Of a stretch of DNA of 49,897 nucleotides, positions 1-8,465 are shown in pieces. Position numbers and translations under genes: made by a program. The DNA lies in assembly GCF_900100185.1 (NCBI RefSeq), contig NZ_FNEN01000016.1, positions 1 to 49,897 of the forward strand, read 5' to 3'. Each line of letters opens with the position of its first letter. Positions within the stretch are counted from its first letter, which is position 1. Under the pieces are notes generated by a model. It saw only the letters and a program-made list of their open reading frames with translations, ran no database searches and had not been told where the DNA came from. This DNA is from Natribacillus halophilus (GTDB taxonomy: Bacteria > Bacillota > Bacilli > Bacillales > Marinococcaceae).

Positions 1-129
1 CCGCCCAAACGAGTAAATCACCTTCGCTTTCGCATATTTGGCCTTCGGATCCCATTCGTTGTGCGCCAGTTGCAGGTACGTGACTTGGCTACCATCTTTA
101 TTTGTGCGTTTCACTTTTCGTAAGTACAT
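1..129 (-). mobile_element. IS1634-like transposase, first 43 codons (cut by window edge)
   Basis: Reading the minus strand from ATG at 129 gives 43 open codons that run off the left edge. The peptide begins MYLRKVKRTNKDGS and continues VTYLQLAHNEWDP, ending VIYSFGR. This resembles the N-terminus of IS1634-family (IS4-like DDE) transposases, which typically start with MYLRK and have a QLAHN motif. It is too short for the ORF track cutoff. Whether the element is intact cannot be judged here. The terminal inverted repeat should lie upstream of the start, between about 130 and 300, but I could not define it without the other end. Confidence 0.75.
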
Positions 130-255
130 GCCTATATCATAGCACGTATATACCTGAAAGTAAAGATTAATTATCCACAAATGTGTGCCTATTAATAAGT
201 GGGATTTTTACTCTGTCCACAGGGGATAAACGTTTGATATATCAGGATTCTGCAT

Positions 256-277
256 AAAAAAAGAGCACAAAATGTGC
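256..277 (-). terminator. Rho-independent terminator at end of the minus-strand operon
   Basis: On the minus strand, GCACA-TTT-TGTGC (265-277) is followed by TC and a run of seven T (about 256-262). It lies 159 bp past the stop of the 436-858 gene and would close the operon arriving from the right. It could also protect the transposase from read-through. Confidence 0.6.
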
Positions 278-322
278 CCATGACTGTCGAAGACGAGTCC
301 CACATACTGAAAACAAAAGAAC

Positions 323-363
323 GGACAGCTTCTTACGGGTTTTAAACCCATAAAAAACTGTCC
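323..363. repeat. 41-bp imperfect palindrome
   Basis: GGACAG and CTGTCC bound an imperfect inverted repeat whose centre is GGGTTTTAAACCC. It could be a bidirectional terminator for the 436-858 gene or a part of the end of the IS element to its left. Apart from this palindrome and the terminator at 256-277, I see nothing gene-like between 130 and 435. Confidence 0.45.
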
Positions 364-435
364 CTTCTTTTCTCAGCAGTTTTCATCATTAACTTTGATT
401 ATAATGATACTGGCTATATTATTCATTGTAAACCC

Positions 436-858
436 TTACATTTTATCGATGCTTCCATTGCCAACCATTGTAGAATTTTCTTCGACTGCTTTTTCCATAG
501 GACTTTGTGTTAACACTAGACAGGCTAGTTGTTGAGACAAGCCGGGGCTGTGGGTCCATTCTATGATTTCAAATAAATTCTGTTGATTATTCCTAGTATT
601 TTTATCATCTTCAAAACTTGGCCAATCAAATGTTTTTTGTATTAATATTCTTTTTAGTCTTTTGATGTCCTGATTCTTTTGCCCCTTTAATTTCAAAGAA
701 GTTTCAAACATGTTTTCTACAAAGTTAATGATCTCATACAAATCAAACACATGTATGTTGTATTTATTTAGAACTTCTTCTAATGAGTTTTGTTCATCAT
801 ACAATAAGACATAAACTTCAATTTTCTCTTTTATTGTTAAGGTGGTATGTTCCGACAT
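436..858 (-). CDS. Hypothetical protein, 140 aa
   Basis: I do not recognise this protein. It has a GGGG-type ribosome site 9 bases before ATG at 858 and is the last gene of the long minus-strand run, 39 bp after the proline-racemase-family gene. Residues 1-50 are predicted helical, with the spacing of a degenerate helix-turn-helix (a KEKIEVYVLLYDEQNSLEEV segment, then VLNKYNI). Residues 55-80 are rich in Lys, and the C-terminal 30 residues look disordered. There is no signal peptide and no membrane segment. A small regulator or an accessory of the neighbouring enzyme are both possible, but neither is shown by sequence. Confidence 0.6.
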   Translation of the reverse strand: MSEHTTLTIKEKIEVYVLLYDEQNSLEEVLNKYNIHVFDLYEIINFVENMFETSLKLKGQKNQDIKRLKRILIQKTFDWPSFEDDKNTRNNQQNLFEIIEWTHSPGLSQQLACLVLTQSPMEKAVEENSTMVGNGSIDKM

Positions 859-897
859 AATTATTCTACCCCTTTCACAATACTACCACGTCCGGAC

Positions 898-1920
898 TTA
901 GAACCTTTCCCATAAATCAGGCAACGTTATTCCTGTTGTGAATGGATCGCTCGGATCAACACTCAACTGATGTGTACCGGTAATCCATGCTCTTCCTGAA
1001 ATGGATGTAATGACTCCTGGATATGGTCCCACTTCAGTTTCTTCTAATATTTCACCAACAAAATTTGTATTTAAAATGCTTTCGTGTACGTATTCGTGCT
1101 CTATTCCTAATTCATTCTTTGCATGCAAAATGGCCAATCTTGCTGAAGTAGCTGTACCACAAGCGGAACGGTCCACTCTTCCCGGACTAACAATAGTAGC
1201 GTTTCTTCCTTGTCCTCCAACCAAAGGGGGCGCTGTGAAAGTTGTAAAGCTGATTGTATGAATATCTTCATTTTCAGGATGAGCAATAGGAAGTTGAGAA
1301 GCTGCAGCCCTTTTTATTTCTTCACCAAGTTGTGATAGCTCTCCAGCTTCTTCATCAATAATTTTATACCCTAAAGACTCTGCATCTACAAAAACAAAAA
1401 ATGCTCCTCCGTATGCTACATCTACTTTGACTTCACCTAACCTAGGAACTGTAATTTTTTCATCTAAATGTGTTACAAATGAGGGAGCGTTAGTAAATGT
1501 AACTCTTTCACATTTTCCGTTTTTACAATGTGCCTCTACATTAATTAATCCCGCTGGACTTTCTAAAGTAATTTCAGTAATTGGTTCAACCATTGGGAGC
1601 ATCCCGGTTTCAAGTAAAACAGTTACAGTACAAATGGTGTTGCTTCCAGACATTGGAGGATAATCTGTAGCTTCCATTATAATAAATCCCGCATCAGCCA
1701 TTGAATTTGTCGGAGGTAAAACCAGGTCTGCATGTAATACAGTACTGCCACGCGGTTCGTGGATTAGAAACTTTCTAAATTCATCATTATAGTTTTCTAA
1801 ATACATTTTTTTATCAAACATTGTTTCTCCTGGTACATCTATTACTCCACCCACAACAATTCTCGATGGTTCGCCTTCTGCATGAGCATCAACCGTGTGT
1901 ACTAATTTATTTAATTTCAT
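898..1920 (-). CDS. Proline racemase superfamily, Ser/Cys type (trans-3-hydroxyproline dehydratase / 4-hydroxyproline epimerase candidate)
   Basis: The fold family is clear: HTVDAHAEGEPSRIV near the N-terminus, IHEPRG, PMSGSNTIC and VDRSACGTATSA. Counting from the longest ORF (ATG at 1938), the first catalytic position is Ser97 instead of Cys and the second is Cys260. Known members carry Cys/Cys (racemases, epimerases), Cys/Thr (trans-3-hydroxyproline dehydratases) or Ser/Cys. Ser/Cys members are reported to show 4-hydroxyproline epimerase and trans-3-hydroxyproline dehydratase activity. I choose ATG at 1920, not 1938, because GGGGG lies 6 bases before it while the earlier ATG has no ribosome site and overlaps the nhaC stop. 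Nearby M24 peptidases and a peptide importer suggest imino acids released from peptides as substrate. A dehydratase product (pyrroline-2-carboxylate) would fit the reductase-like gene at 28036-28962. Confidence 0.88.
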   Translation of the reverse strand: MKLNKLVHTVDAHAEGEPSRIVVGGVIDVPGETMFDKKMYLENYNDEFRKFLIHEPRGSTVLHADLVLPPTNSMADAGFIIMEATDYPPMSGSNTICTVTVLLETGMLPMVEPITEITLESPAGLINVEAHCKNGKCERVTFTNAPSFVTHLDEKITVPRLGEVKVDVAYGGAFFVFVDAESLGYKIIDEEAGELSQLGEEIKRAAASQLPIAHPENEDIHTISFTTFTAPPLVGGQGRNATIVSPGRVDRSACGTATSARLAILHAKNELGIEHEYVHESILNTNFVGEILEETEVGPYPGVITSISGRAWITGTHQLSVDPSDPFTTGITLPDLWERF

Positions 1921-1934
1921 CCCAAGCCCCCATT

Positions 1935-3380
1935 TCATGATGTAACATCTTTATCTGACTCCACTGGTATTGATTCGTTAGATTGTTCACCAGTTCTCCA
2001 TATAAACCAGCCTGTGAAACCGTAAATAAGCGATATAATTACTACGAGTATATTGAACCAGGCAAAAGATAAGTATGACATAGTACTAACCCCTAAAACT
2101 GCTGCCATATACACTCCACCGTCAGTCCAGGGAACGAGTGGTGTCATAACTGTTCCACCTGCTTCTGTATTACGGGCCAATATACGTTTATCCACATTCA
2201 TATGCTCATAATTCTTTTCCGTAATTTTACTTCCGGTAATGCTTGATACATAAGCAGCTCCACCAAAAAAGTTACCAAAAAATGCAGTTAACATTGTACT
2301 CAATGATAGTTTGCCAGTACTGTTTGCCCATGAAGCTAGCATATTGGTCAGTGTTTGGAGGATTCCTGTCTTTTCCATAAGACCTCCTAGACCAAGAGCG
2401 AGAAGAATTAAGAGAATAACGTCAAGCATAAACTCAATGCCGCCTGTATTCAAAAGTTCATCAATGATTAAATAACCCGTTTCTACAGCATATCCTTCAT
2501 AAAGGGCCATAAACGAGTCATAGATGGATCTTCCTTGGAACAATACAGCCCAAATCGCACCCAGTAAAGCACCAAAAGCAATCGTTGGAATCGGAGGTTT
2601 CCTCATAGCTAAAAGAGCAACAACAATCATTGCGGGAATCAACATGTACCACTGAATATTGAAAAATTCTTCTAGTGCGAACATCGTCTCTTGAGCTTGA
2701 CTCATATCAACAGTGCCCCCGACATAAAATATACCGACAATGATAAACAAAATACTAGCAATAACAAAAGCAGGTAGACTAACAAATAACATCGATCTAA
2801 TGTGTTCCACGATGTCGACTTTTGTTAAAGATGAAACCAAGACTGTAGTATCTGACAACGGTGAGAGTTTGTCGCCTACATAAGCTCCTGAAATCACAGC
2901 CCCTGCAACTAATGGAAGGGGTATACCGAAACTTTGGCCAACTGCTATCATAGCAACCCCTGCAGTACCTGCGGTCCCAAACGAAGTACCTGTACAAAGA
3001 CTGGTAATAGCACATACAACCATTGCAGCAAACAGGAAAATTACCGGATGAATCATGTTTATTCCGTAATAAATTAGAGTTGGTACAACTCCTCCAAGAA
3101 TCCATGTACCAATGATTGCTCCAACAGTGATTAAAATCAACGTGGCTTCAAGCCCTCTGGAAATCCCTTCTTGGATCCCATCTTGCATTGAATAATAATT
3201 ATGCCCCAGGTAAAGTCCAAACAAAATAATCGCTGTCCAGGCTAAAATTAATGCCATTTGAATCGGGATGTCAAATACAGCCAACGATAAGAACATAATG
3301 GCAATAAAGACTAATAAGATTCCCAACACTTCTAGACCATTTGGCAATCGAATCTTTCTTTCAGTTGAATCAGTTGTCAT
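1935..3380 (-). CDS. nhaC: NhaC-family Na+/H+ antiporter (or substrate/Na+ exchanger)
   Basis: A 481-aa integral membrane protein with about 11-12 hydrophobic segments. The signature region runs from GTSFGTAGTAGVAM to GAYVGDKLSPLSDTT (about residues 150-190), typical of the NhaC family (Na+/H+ antiporter, malate/lactate-H+ relatives). ATG at 3380 has GGAG 7 bases upstream. The gene sits between the peptidases and the Ser/Cys racemase-family enzyme, with only 14 bp to the latter. Location in a catabolic operon instead of alone suggests either Na+ export that balances Na+-coupled uptake, or exchange of an organic substrate. The sequence does not decide between these. Confidence 0.85.
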   Translation of the reverse strand: MTTDSTERKIRLPNGLEVLGILLVFIAIMFLSLAVFDIPIQMALILAWTAIILFGLYLGHNYYSMQDGIQEGISRGLEATLILITVGAIIGTWILGGVVPTLIYYGINMIHPVIFLFAAMVVCAITSLCTGTSFGTAGTAGVAMIAVGQSFGIPLPLVAGAVISGAYVGDKLSPLSDTTVLVSSLTKVDIVEHIRSMLFVSLPAFVIASILFIIVGIFYVGGTVDMSQAQETMFALEEFFNIQWYMLIPAMIVVALLAMRKPPIPTIAFGALLGAIWAVLFQGRSIYDSFMALYEGYAVETGYLIIDELLNTGGIEFMLDVILLILLALGLGGLMEKTGILQTLTNMLASWANSTGKLSLSTMLTAFFGNFFGGAAYVSSITGSKITEKNYEHMNVDKRILARNTEAGGTVMTPLVPWTDGGVYMAAVLGVSTMSYLSFAWFNILVVIISLIYGFTGWFIWRTGEQSNESIPVESDKDVTS

Positions 3381-3446
3381 TTTTGGAACTCCTTTTTATT
3401 ATTTTAACGAAAAGGGGGGATGTAGAGCATGTACTTGATAATGTTT

Positions 3447-4550
3447 TTATAAAATTTTTAAATCAGTTGGATAAGTAGTTAATACTTCGACCCCTCCCGA
3501 CTCTTTAACATACACGTTGTCTTCAATACGTACTCCTCCAAATTCAGGGAGATATATTCCCGGCTCTATGGTAAACACCATACCAGGTTCTATCTTGTTA
3601 TCATTTTGATTATGAAGTGAGGGCTTTTCATGTACGTCTATACCTAAACCATGCCCAATGCGGTTGTTAAAATAATCTCCGTATCCCTTTTCAATAATGT
3701 ATGAACGAGCAGCCTCGTCAATCACACCTAATGGCTCACCAATTTTGACTGCCTCTATTGCTTTTTCGTTTGCTTCTTTTACTATATTATAAATTGTGTG
3801 TTTTTCTGCAGTCCCTTCCCCAAACAAAAAAGTACGGGTAATATCGGAACAATACCCATCCACTATCACACCCATATCAATTAACACAAAATCACCCTTA
3901 CGAATATATCGAGAACCAGGTTTTCCATGTGGTAATGCTGAATTTTCCCCAAATAAAGCAATGGTTGGGAAAGACGGTCCCTCTGCCCCATTTTTTCTCA
4001 TGTGATACTCAAGTTCAGACACTAAATCAAGCTCGGACATTCCAAACCGAATTTTTTCTTCTCCTTTTTCCATAACTTTTTCAATAGCTTTGATTGCACC
4101 TTTAATTTTATGAATTTCATCTTGGGATTTTATTACTCTTAAAGACATGATATATGCCCCAATGTCATAGAAAGAGGTATCATTTAATGTAACAGATAAG
4201 TCTTCATATTGTTGCAGACTAATGTGATCCTTTTCTATACCAATGGACAGCAAATTCGGATTTAAAAAATCTGCCAATATTTGTACATGGTCTTCACTGT
4301 CCTCGATGGGAATGACATTACCTACAATGGCAGCATTTTTAGCTGCATCTTTATCTAAAGCAGGAACAAATAAATAAACCTCATTGTGACGATTATCTAT
4401 CACAAGAGCCATGAAGCGTTCAAAAGGTTCGGTAAAAAAACCCGTTAAATAATAGACATTTTTTGGAGAAGTGATAAGAGCTACATTCATATTCGTTTGA
4501 TGCAAATGTTCTTTTATCCGGTTTATGCGTTTTTCGTATTGATTGTCCAT
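3447..4550 (-). CDS. M24 metallopeptidase, Xaa-Pro peptidase type
   Basis: A cytoplasmic 367-aa protein of usual PepP/PepQ length with a creatinase-like N-terminal domain (1-140) and a pita-bread catalytic domain. All five metal ligands are visible: Asp225 (IDMG), Asp236 (CSDITRT), His300 (GHGLG), Glu329 (TIEPG) and Glu343 (RIED). Such enzymes cut X-Pro bonds in dipeptides or at peptide N-termini. Ribosome site AGGGG precedes ATG at 4550. It is 23 bp after a second M24 gene, and the two are only moderately alike, so they may differ in substrate length. Creatinase relatives share the fold but usually differ in the HGLG/IEPG context, so a peptidase is preferred. Confidence 0.88.
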   Translation of the reverse strand: MDNQYEKRINRIKEHLHQTNMNVALITSPKNVYYLTGFFTEPFERFMALVIDNRHNEVYLFVPALDKDAAKNAAIVGNVIPIEDSEDHVQILADFLNPNLLSIGIEKDHISLQQYEDLSVTLNDTSFYDIGAYIMSLRVIKSQDEIHKIKGAIKAIEKVMEKGEEKIRFGMSELDLVSELEYHMRKNGAEGPSFPTIALFGENSALPHGKPGSRYIRKGDFVLIDMGVIVDGYCSDITRTFLFGEGTAEKHTIYNIVKEANEKAIEAVKIGEPLGVIDEAARSYIIEKGYGDYFNNRIGHGLGIDVHEKPSLHNQNDNKIEPGMVFTIEPGIYLPEFGGVRIEDNVYVKESGGVEVLTTYPTDLKIL

Positions 4551-4573
4551 CGATACCCCTTCTTATAAAATAT

Positions 4574-5635
4574 TTAAAGAACGATTAAGTTTTTCGGAGA
4601 CATTGTTAATACTTCACATCCATTTTCTGTTATAAGCACATCATCCTCGATTCGTACTCCACCAAGTCCCGGGATATAAATGCCCGGTTCAATTGTCATC
4701 ACCATATTGGGAAGTAAACGTTTGGTAGAGTTACTTGTAATAAATAATTCTTCATGAACATCCAATCCAATACCATGACCAGCACCATGGCCAAATTTTT
4801 CTCCATACCCAGCTTTTTCTATAGGTTCCCGTATAATATGATCTAATTCTTTAATCGTTAGATTTGGTTTTAGTGAATTTAAACATTCTGCAAGTGCCTT
4901 ATGAACAATTGAATAAATCTCTTTAAGTTGAGAAGGAGGTTCTCCAACTGAAACAGTACGGGTCATATCAGAACAATAATCTTGACTTAGTGCTCCAAAG
5001 TCCATAGTAACCATATCACCATTTTCTATTTTTTTATCGCTTGCTATTCCATGTGGTAAAGCAGATCGGGCTCCGGATGCAACCACCATCGAGCTTTTTG
5101 AGGGAGCGAACCCGGCGGTCTTTATATACTGTTCAAGTTCATTTGCTACCTCCTGTTCAGTCATCCCAATTTTAATCACTTGTAAAATATGGTTAAATGC
5201 TTCATCAGTTACATTTACTGCTTCTTTGATAAATTTAATTTCTTGACTAGATTTTTGCATTCTAAAGCTTTCGACAAATAGTTTTGTAGGAACTAACTTT
5301 GCAGCAAACGTATTTTGAAAATTTTTATGCTGGGCATATGTTAGATGTTCTTCTTCAAACCCAAGTTTAGCTATCCCCATCTCTTGTAAATGCTTTGCTA
5401 TTTCTGAGGTATTATTTTTTTCAATTTGCTTTACTGTGAATTCATCTACTTGCTCTTCAGCTTGCTTTGTGTAGCGAAAATCTGTAAGCAGTCTTGCATC
5501 ATTTTTGGAAATTAATACTATGCCTGCAGTGCCAGTGAAACCTGTGAGGTAACGACGATTTGTAGAACTATTAACGAGAATTCCATCTATATTTAAAGTT
5601 TCGAAGGAGTCCCTCAATCGTGATAGTAAATTCAT
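4574..5635 (-). CDS. M24 metallopeptidase, Xaa-Pro aminopeptidase type
   Basis: 353 aa with the same two-domain layout as the downstream neighbour. Metal ligands are Asp212 (MDFG), Asp223 (CSDMTRT), His287 (GHGAGHGIG), Glu316 (TIEPG) and Glu330 (RIED). No signal peptide, so it acts on imported peptides. GGGAGG lies 7 bases before ATG at 5635. It is the first gene after the terminator that follows the peptide-binding protein, so it should have its own promoter within 5640-5770. It pairs functionally with the Opp importer: proline-containing peptides come in and are trimmed here. Confidence 0.88.
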   Translation of the reverse strand: MNLLSRLRDSFETLNIDGILVNSSTNRRYLTGFTGTAGIVLISKNDARLLTDFRYTKQAEEQVDEFTVKQIEKNNTSEIAKHLQEMGIAKLGFEEEHLTYAQHKNFQNTFAAKLVPTKLFVESFRMQKSSQEIKFIKEAVNVTDEAFNHILQVIKIGMTEQEVANELEQYIKTAGFAPSKSSMVVASGARSALPHGIASDKKIENGDMVTMDFGALSQDYCSDMTRTVSVGEPPSQLKEIYSIVHKALAECLNSLKPNLTIKELDHIIREPIEKAGYGEKFGHGAGHGIGLDVHEELFITSNSTKRLLPNMVMTIEPGIYIPGLGGVRIEDDVLITENGCEVLTMSPKNLIVL

Positions 5636-5703
5636 TTTTTTCCTCCCAAATTTATTTAAATTCTTCCCCTTGGATCTATTTGTCGTTAATCGTTATGATA
5701 TTT

Positions 5704-5732
5704 ATTATAGGCATATGGTATTTCAAAACTAA
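5704..5732 (-). promoter_or_regulatory. Possible SigA promoter for the M24-nhaC-racemase genes
   Basis: Minus-strand TATAAT (5704-5709) is a perfect -10, with the weak -35 TTAGTT 17 bases upstream (5727-5732). It lies about 70 bp before the first M24 gene and after the oppA terminator, where a promoter is required. The weak -35 suggests either an activator or a wrong call. Confidence 0.35.
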
Positions 5733-5777
5733 CGATATCTTTTATACTCAGTGAAGTTATAACACCTCTCGCCAATA

Positions 5778-5812
5778 TTAAAAGGAAAACAGGGAAGGGC
5801 TCTTCCTTCCCT
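5778..5812 (-). terminator. Rho-independent terminator after oppA-like gene
   Basis: Minus-strand hairpin AGGGAAGG-AAGAGC-CCTTCCCT (5791-5812) followed by GTTTTCCTTTT. It starts 14 bp past the stop of the binding-protein gene and separates the opp genes from the peptidase genes. Confidence 0.75.
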
Positions 5813-5825
5813 CTATTTCTATCAT

Positions 5826-7373
5826 CTATTCCATATAAGCATCTTCCAATGAGAAAATAACGTCTGGGTGAAGTTCCACCCCTTGCAATGAATCGTTGTG
5901 TGCAAGTATGTTAATATCGTGATGCATTGGAATAATCAACGCTTCATCGATGACATGCTCATGCGCCTCATTAACTAACTCCTGTCTGTCCTCTTCGTCT
6001 ATTGTTGCACCCGCTTCCTCCACAATAGCGTCAAAATCGTCATTAGCATATTGCGCCCTATTGTTGGCACCTACACTACTACTATGAAAATAACCATCGA
6101 GAGTTTCTAGACCATTCATAGAGTTACTAGATCCTAAGGCATACATATCCTGCTGTGCATCAGCGGTGACATCTAACATAGTTTCCCAATCCATCATTTC
6201 AATGTTTATATCAAGACCAATTTCTGCCAACTGAGCTTGTGCAACTTCTGACATACGCTGGTAAGCACTTCGATCAGAAGTGTACAAATCTACTTCATAC
6301 TCATCGTAGCTGTTTTCTTCAACGAGTTCTTGAGCCGCCTCTGGATCATAATCATAACCTGCATCTTCTATCGATTCATCATAATCAGGAACGCCTGGAC
6401 CAAATAAGGAGTTAGATTCAAAAGCCACTCCTTCAAGCTGTGTCATGTAACTTTCGATGTCCACCCCCATTGCAACTGCCTGCCGAAACTCAAGTTCATC
6501 CATCGGTGCCTCTTCCATATTGAAGGATAACCAATATCCAGCTGTTCCTTCTATATCAGTGATACTTACATCTTGCATACCTTCCACACGATCCATCTGC
6601 TCTGAATCTATGTCTTCTACTAAATCTACTTCTCCAGTTTCTAACATTGACAGAGCAGTTGATTCATCTGGTACTGTTAAAAAAGTAATATGTTCCAAAG
6701 CTGGTTCATCACCCCAGTAATTTTCATTACGTGTCATTTCCAAACTATCACCTTGGTCCCAACTTTCAAATTCGAATGGTCCCGATCCTACCGGCTCTTC
6801 CATAAGATCCTGATTCTGATCTGCTTGAGGGCTAATAATTGATGTGCTGCGATTGGCAAGGGCTGGCAGTACATTTGATGAAGGGCCATCTGTTGTAAGC
6901 TCCACTGTAAATTCATCAGTGGCCTCAACACTTTCCATAAAATCCAAAACATGAGCACCTGGATTTGCGTTGTCAGAATCCACGAATTCTTCAAATGTAT
7001 ACACTACAGCTTCAGCATTTAAAGGCGTTTCATCGTGAAATTCAATGTCTTCTCTTAATTCAAAAACCCAGGTTTCGTCATCCACATTGTCATATGATTC
7101 TACGATCGAGGCTTCAATTTCCCCTGTCTCAGCATCCCTTTCAAACAATCGATCATACATTTGTTCAACAGGCAAATCAGAAATCGTATCCCAAGTCCCA
7201 ATTGGCGAAAGTCCCACAGGATCATCAGTCATTGCAAACGTCATTTCCTGTTCAACATCATTTCCAGCTTCATCATCGGCTTCATCCTCAGTGGTTTCCG
7301 CTTCTCCATTACATCCTACAAGAAGCATCAACATAAAAAGGCTTACTAAGAAGTGACCCCGAAACAAACGCAT
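5826..7373 (-). CDS. oppA: Oligopeptide ABC transporter, substrate-binding lipoprotein
   Basis: 515 aa. Residues 1-20 form a signal peptide ending in lipobox LVGC, with Cys21 the lipidation site. It has the SBP_bac_5 fold, with conserved stretches PIGTWDT, YDRLFERD, FHDETPLNAEAVVYTFE and GSGPFEFESWDQGD. It captures peptides outside the cell and passes them to the OppBC channel. The mature protein is strikingly acidic, as for exported proteins of salt-loving bacteria. It is the last gene of the B-C-D-F-A set and the only one separated by a longer leader (120 bp) containing a micro-ORF. Dipeptide (DppA/DppE) and nickel-binding relatives share the fold. Context with Xaa-Pro peptidases favours proline-rich peptides, which is an inference. 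Confidence 0.88.
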   Translation of the reverse strand: MRLFRGHFLVSLFMLMLLVGCNGEAETTEDEADDEAGNDVEQEMTFAMTDDPVGLSPIGTWDTISDLPVEQMYDRLFERDAETGEIEASIVESYDNVDDETWVFELREDIEFHDETPLNAEAVVYTFEEFVDSDNANPGAHVLDFMESVEATDEFTVELTTDGPSSNVLPALANRSTSIISPQADQNQDLMEEPVGSGPFEFESWDQGDSLEMTRNENYWGDEPALEHITFLTVPDESTALSMLETGEVDLVEDIDSEQMDRVEGMQDVSITDIEGTAGYWLSFNMEEAPMDELEFRQAVAMGVDIESYMTQLEGVAFESNSLFGPGVPDYDESIEDAGYDYDPEAAQELVEENSYDEYEVDLYTSDRSAYQRMSEVAQAQLAEIGLDINIEMMDWETMLDVTADAQQDMYALGSSNSMNGLETLDGYFHSSSVGANNRAQYANDDFDAIVEEAGATIDEEDRQELVNEAHEHVIDEALIIPMHHDINILAHNDSLQGVELHPDVIFSLEDAYME

Positions 7374-7439
7374 GTTCTTTTCACCCTTTCAAAAATAAGT
7401 TTGTTAAAACACTTCTAACTACAACGTTATTACATCTTA

Positions 7440-7463
7440 TCAATCAAATGTTTCAGACAGCAT
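7440..7463 (-). CDS. Seven-codon micro-ORF with an extended Shine-Dalgarno site
   Basis: Minus-strand ATG at 7463 opens MLSETFD and stop. It is preceded by AGGAGGTGAT, ten bases complementary to the 16S rRNA 3' end, better than the site of any full gene here. It lies in the 120-bp gap between oppF and oppA. Coding for a functional leader peptide is uncertain. The ribosome-binding element itself may act as a 5' stabiliser of the oppA message, as STAB-SD elements do in bacilli. Confidence 0.4.
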   Translation of the reverse strand: MLSETFD

Positions 7464-7493
7464 AATATCACCTCCTGTATACGTAATCCCTTA

Positions 7494-8465
7494 TCACACT
7501 TCATGACAGGCAACAAAATGACCCGGATTAATTTCACGCCATTCTGGAATAAGGGTTTTACAGTGATCTTTTGCCATTGGGCATCGAGGCTCAAAGGGAC
7601 ACCCTGTAACCGGCCCGTTTTTCTCATCAGTATCTTTTAGTTTTAACCGTTCTTTGCGTTCGTTTACCGTAAAACTAGGAATTGCTGATAATAGAGTTTT
7701 CGTATATGGATGTTTTGGGTAGTTGTATAATACGTTTGCTGGCGCTAATTCGGCCATATTTCCTAGATACATTACGAGTATACGATCTGAAATGTAACGT
7801 ATAACGCTAAGATCATGTGAGATGAACAAATACGTTAGATCATGATTTTCTTGAAGTGATTGAAACAACTGGATCACTTGTGCTTGAACTGACACATCGA
7901 GAGCAGAAACGGCTTCATCACAAACGATAAACTGTGGGTCAAGAGCAAGTGCCCTGGCTATTCCAATACGTTGTCTCTGTCCCCCACTAAACTGATGGGG
8001 ATAACGTTCTGCATGTTCTTCAGTTAAATCCACCTCTTTCAATAACTGATTAACTTTGGTTTGCCTTTCAGATTTAGTCTTCTTTGTATGAATCAATAAC
8101 GGTTCTTCAAGAGCACGACCGACTTTTTGTCTTGGATCAAGAGAGGCATACGGATCCTGAAAAATCATTTGCATATCCCTTTTAAGTTGCATTTTCTTTG
8201 CTTTTGATACTTTACTGACATCTTGACTCTTAAATTTCACACTTCCTTCGTTCAAAGTTTCTAATTGCAAAATGGTTCGACCAAGGGTTGATTTACCGCA
8301 CCCCGACTCTCCAACGACACCTAAAGTCTCTCTTGCCATAATGTCCAAGGTAATTCCATTAACGGCATGTATATAATCTTTTTTAAAAGTAAGCGATTTT
8401 CTTTTAATGGGATAGGACTTTTTTACACCCTCTAATTCTAATAATGGTCGCTCATTGGCTATCAT
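7494..8465 (-). CDS. oppF: Oligopeptide ABC transporter ATPase OppF/DppF type
   Basis: ABC ATPase with Walker A GESGCGKST, Q-loop at MIFQDPY, signature FSGGQRQR, Walker B FIVCDEAVSALD and H-switch FISHDLS. The C-terminal Cys-containing oligopeptide/dipeptide extension (CPFEPRCP...C...C) is present. The open frame starts at 8483, but ATG at 8465 has GTGAGG 6 bases upstream and is preferred, giving 323 aa and a 14-base overlap with oppD. It powers import with OppD as a heterodimer at the inner face of the membrane. Confidence 0.9.
   Translation of the reverse strand: MIANERPLLELEGVKKSYPIKRKSLTFKKDYIHAVNGITLDIMARETLGVVGESGCGKSTLGRTILQLETLNEGSVKFKSQDVSKVSKAKKMQLKRDMQMIFQDPYASLDPRQKVGRALEEPLLIHTKKTKSERQTKVNQLLKEVDLTEEHAERYPHQFSGGQRQRIGIARALALDPQFIVCDEAVSALDVSVQAQVIQLFQSLQENHDLTYLFISHDLSVIRYISDRILVMYLGNMAELAPANVLYNYPKHPYTKTLLSAIPSFTVNERKERLKLKDTDEKNGPVTGCPFEPRCPMAKDHCKTLIPEWREINPGHFVACHEV

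Noticed and set aside
6457-7356. Several plus-strand open frames opposite oppA
   Set aside because: They mirror the Glu/Asp-rich codons of the lipoprotein gene on the other strand; shadows, not genes.
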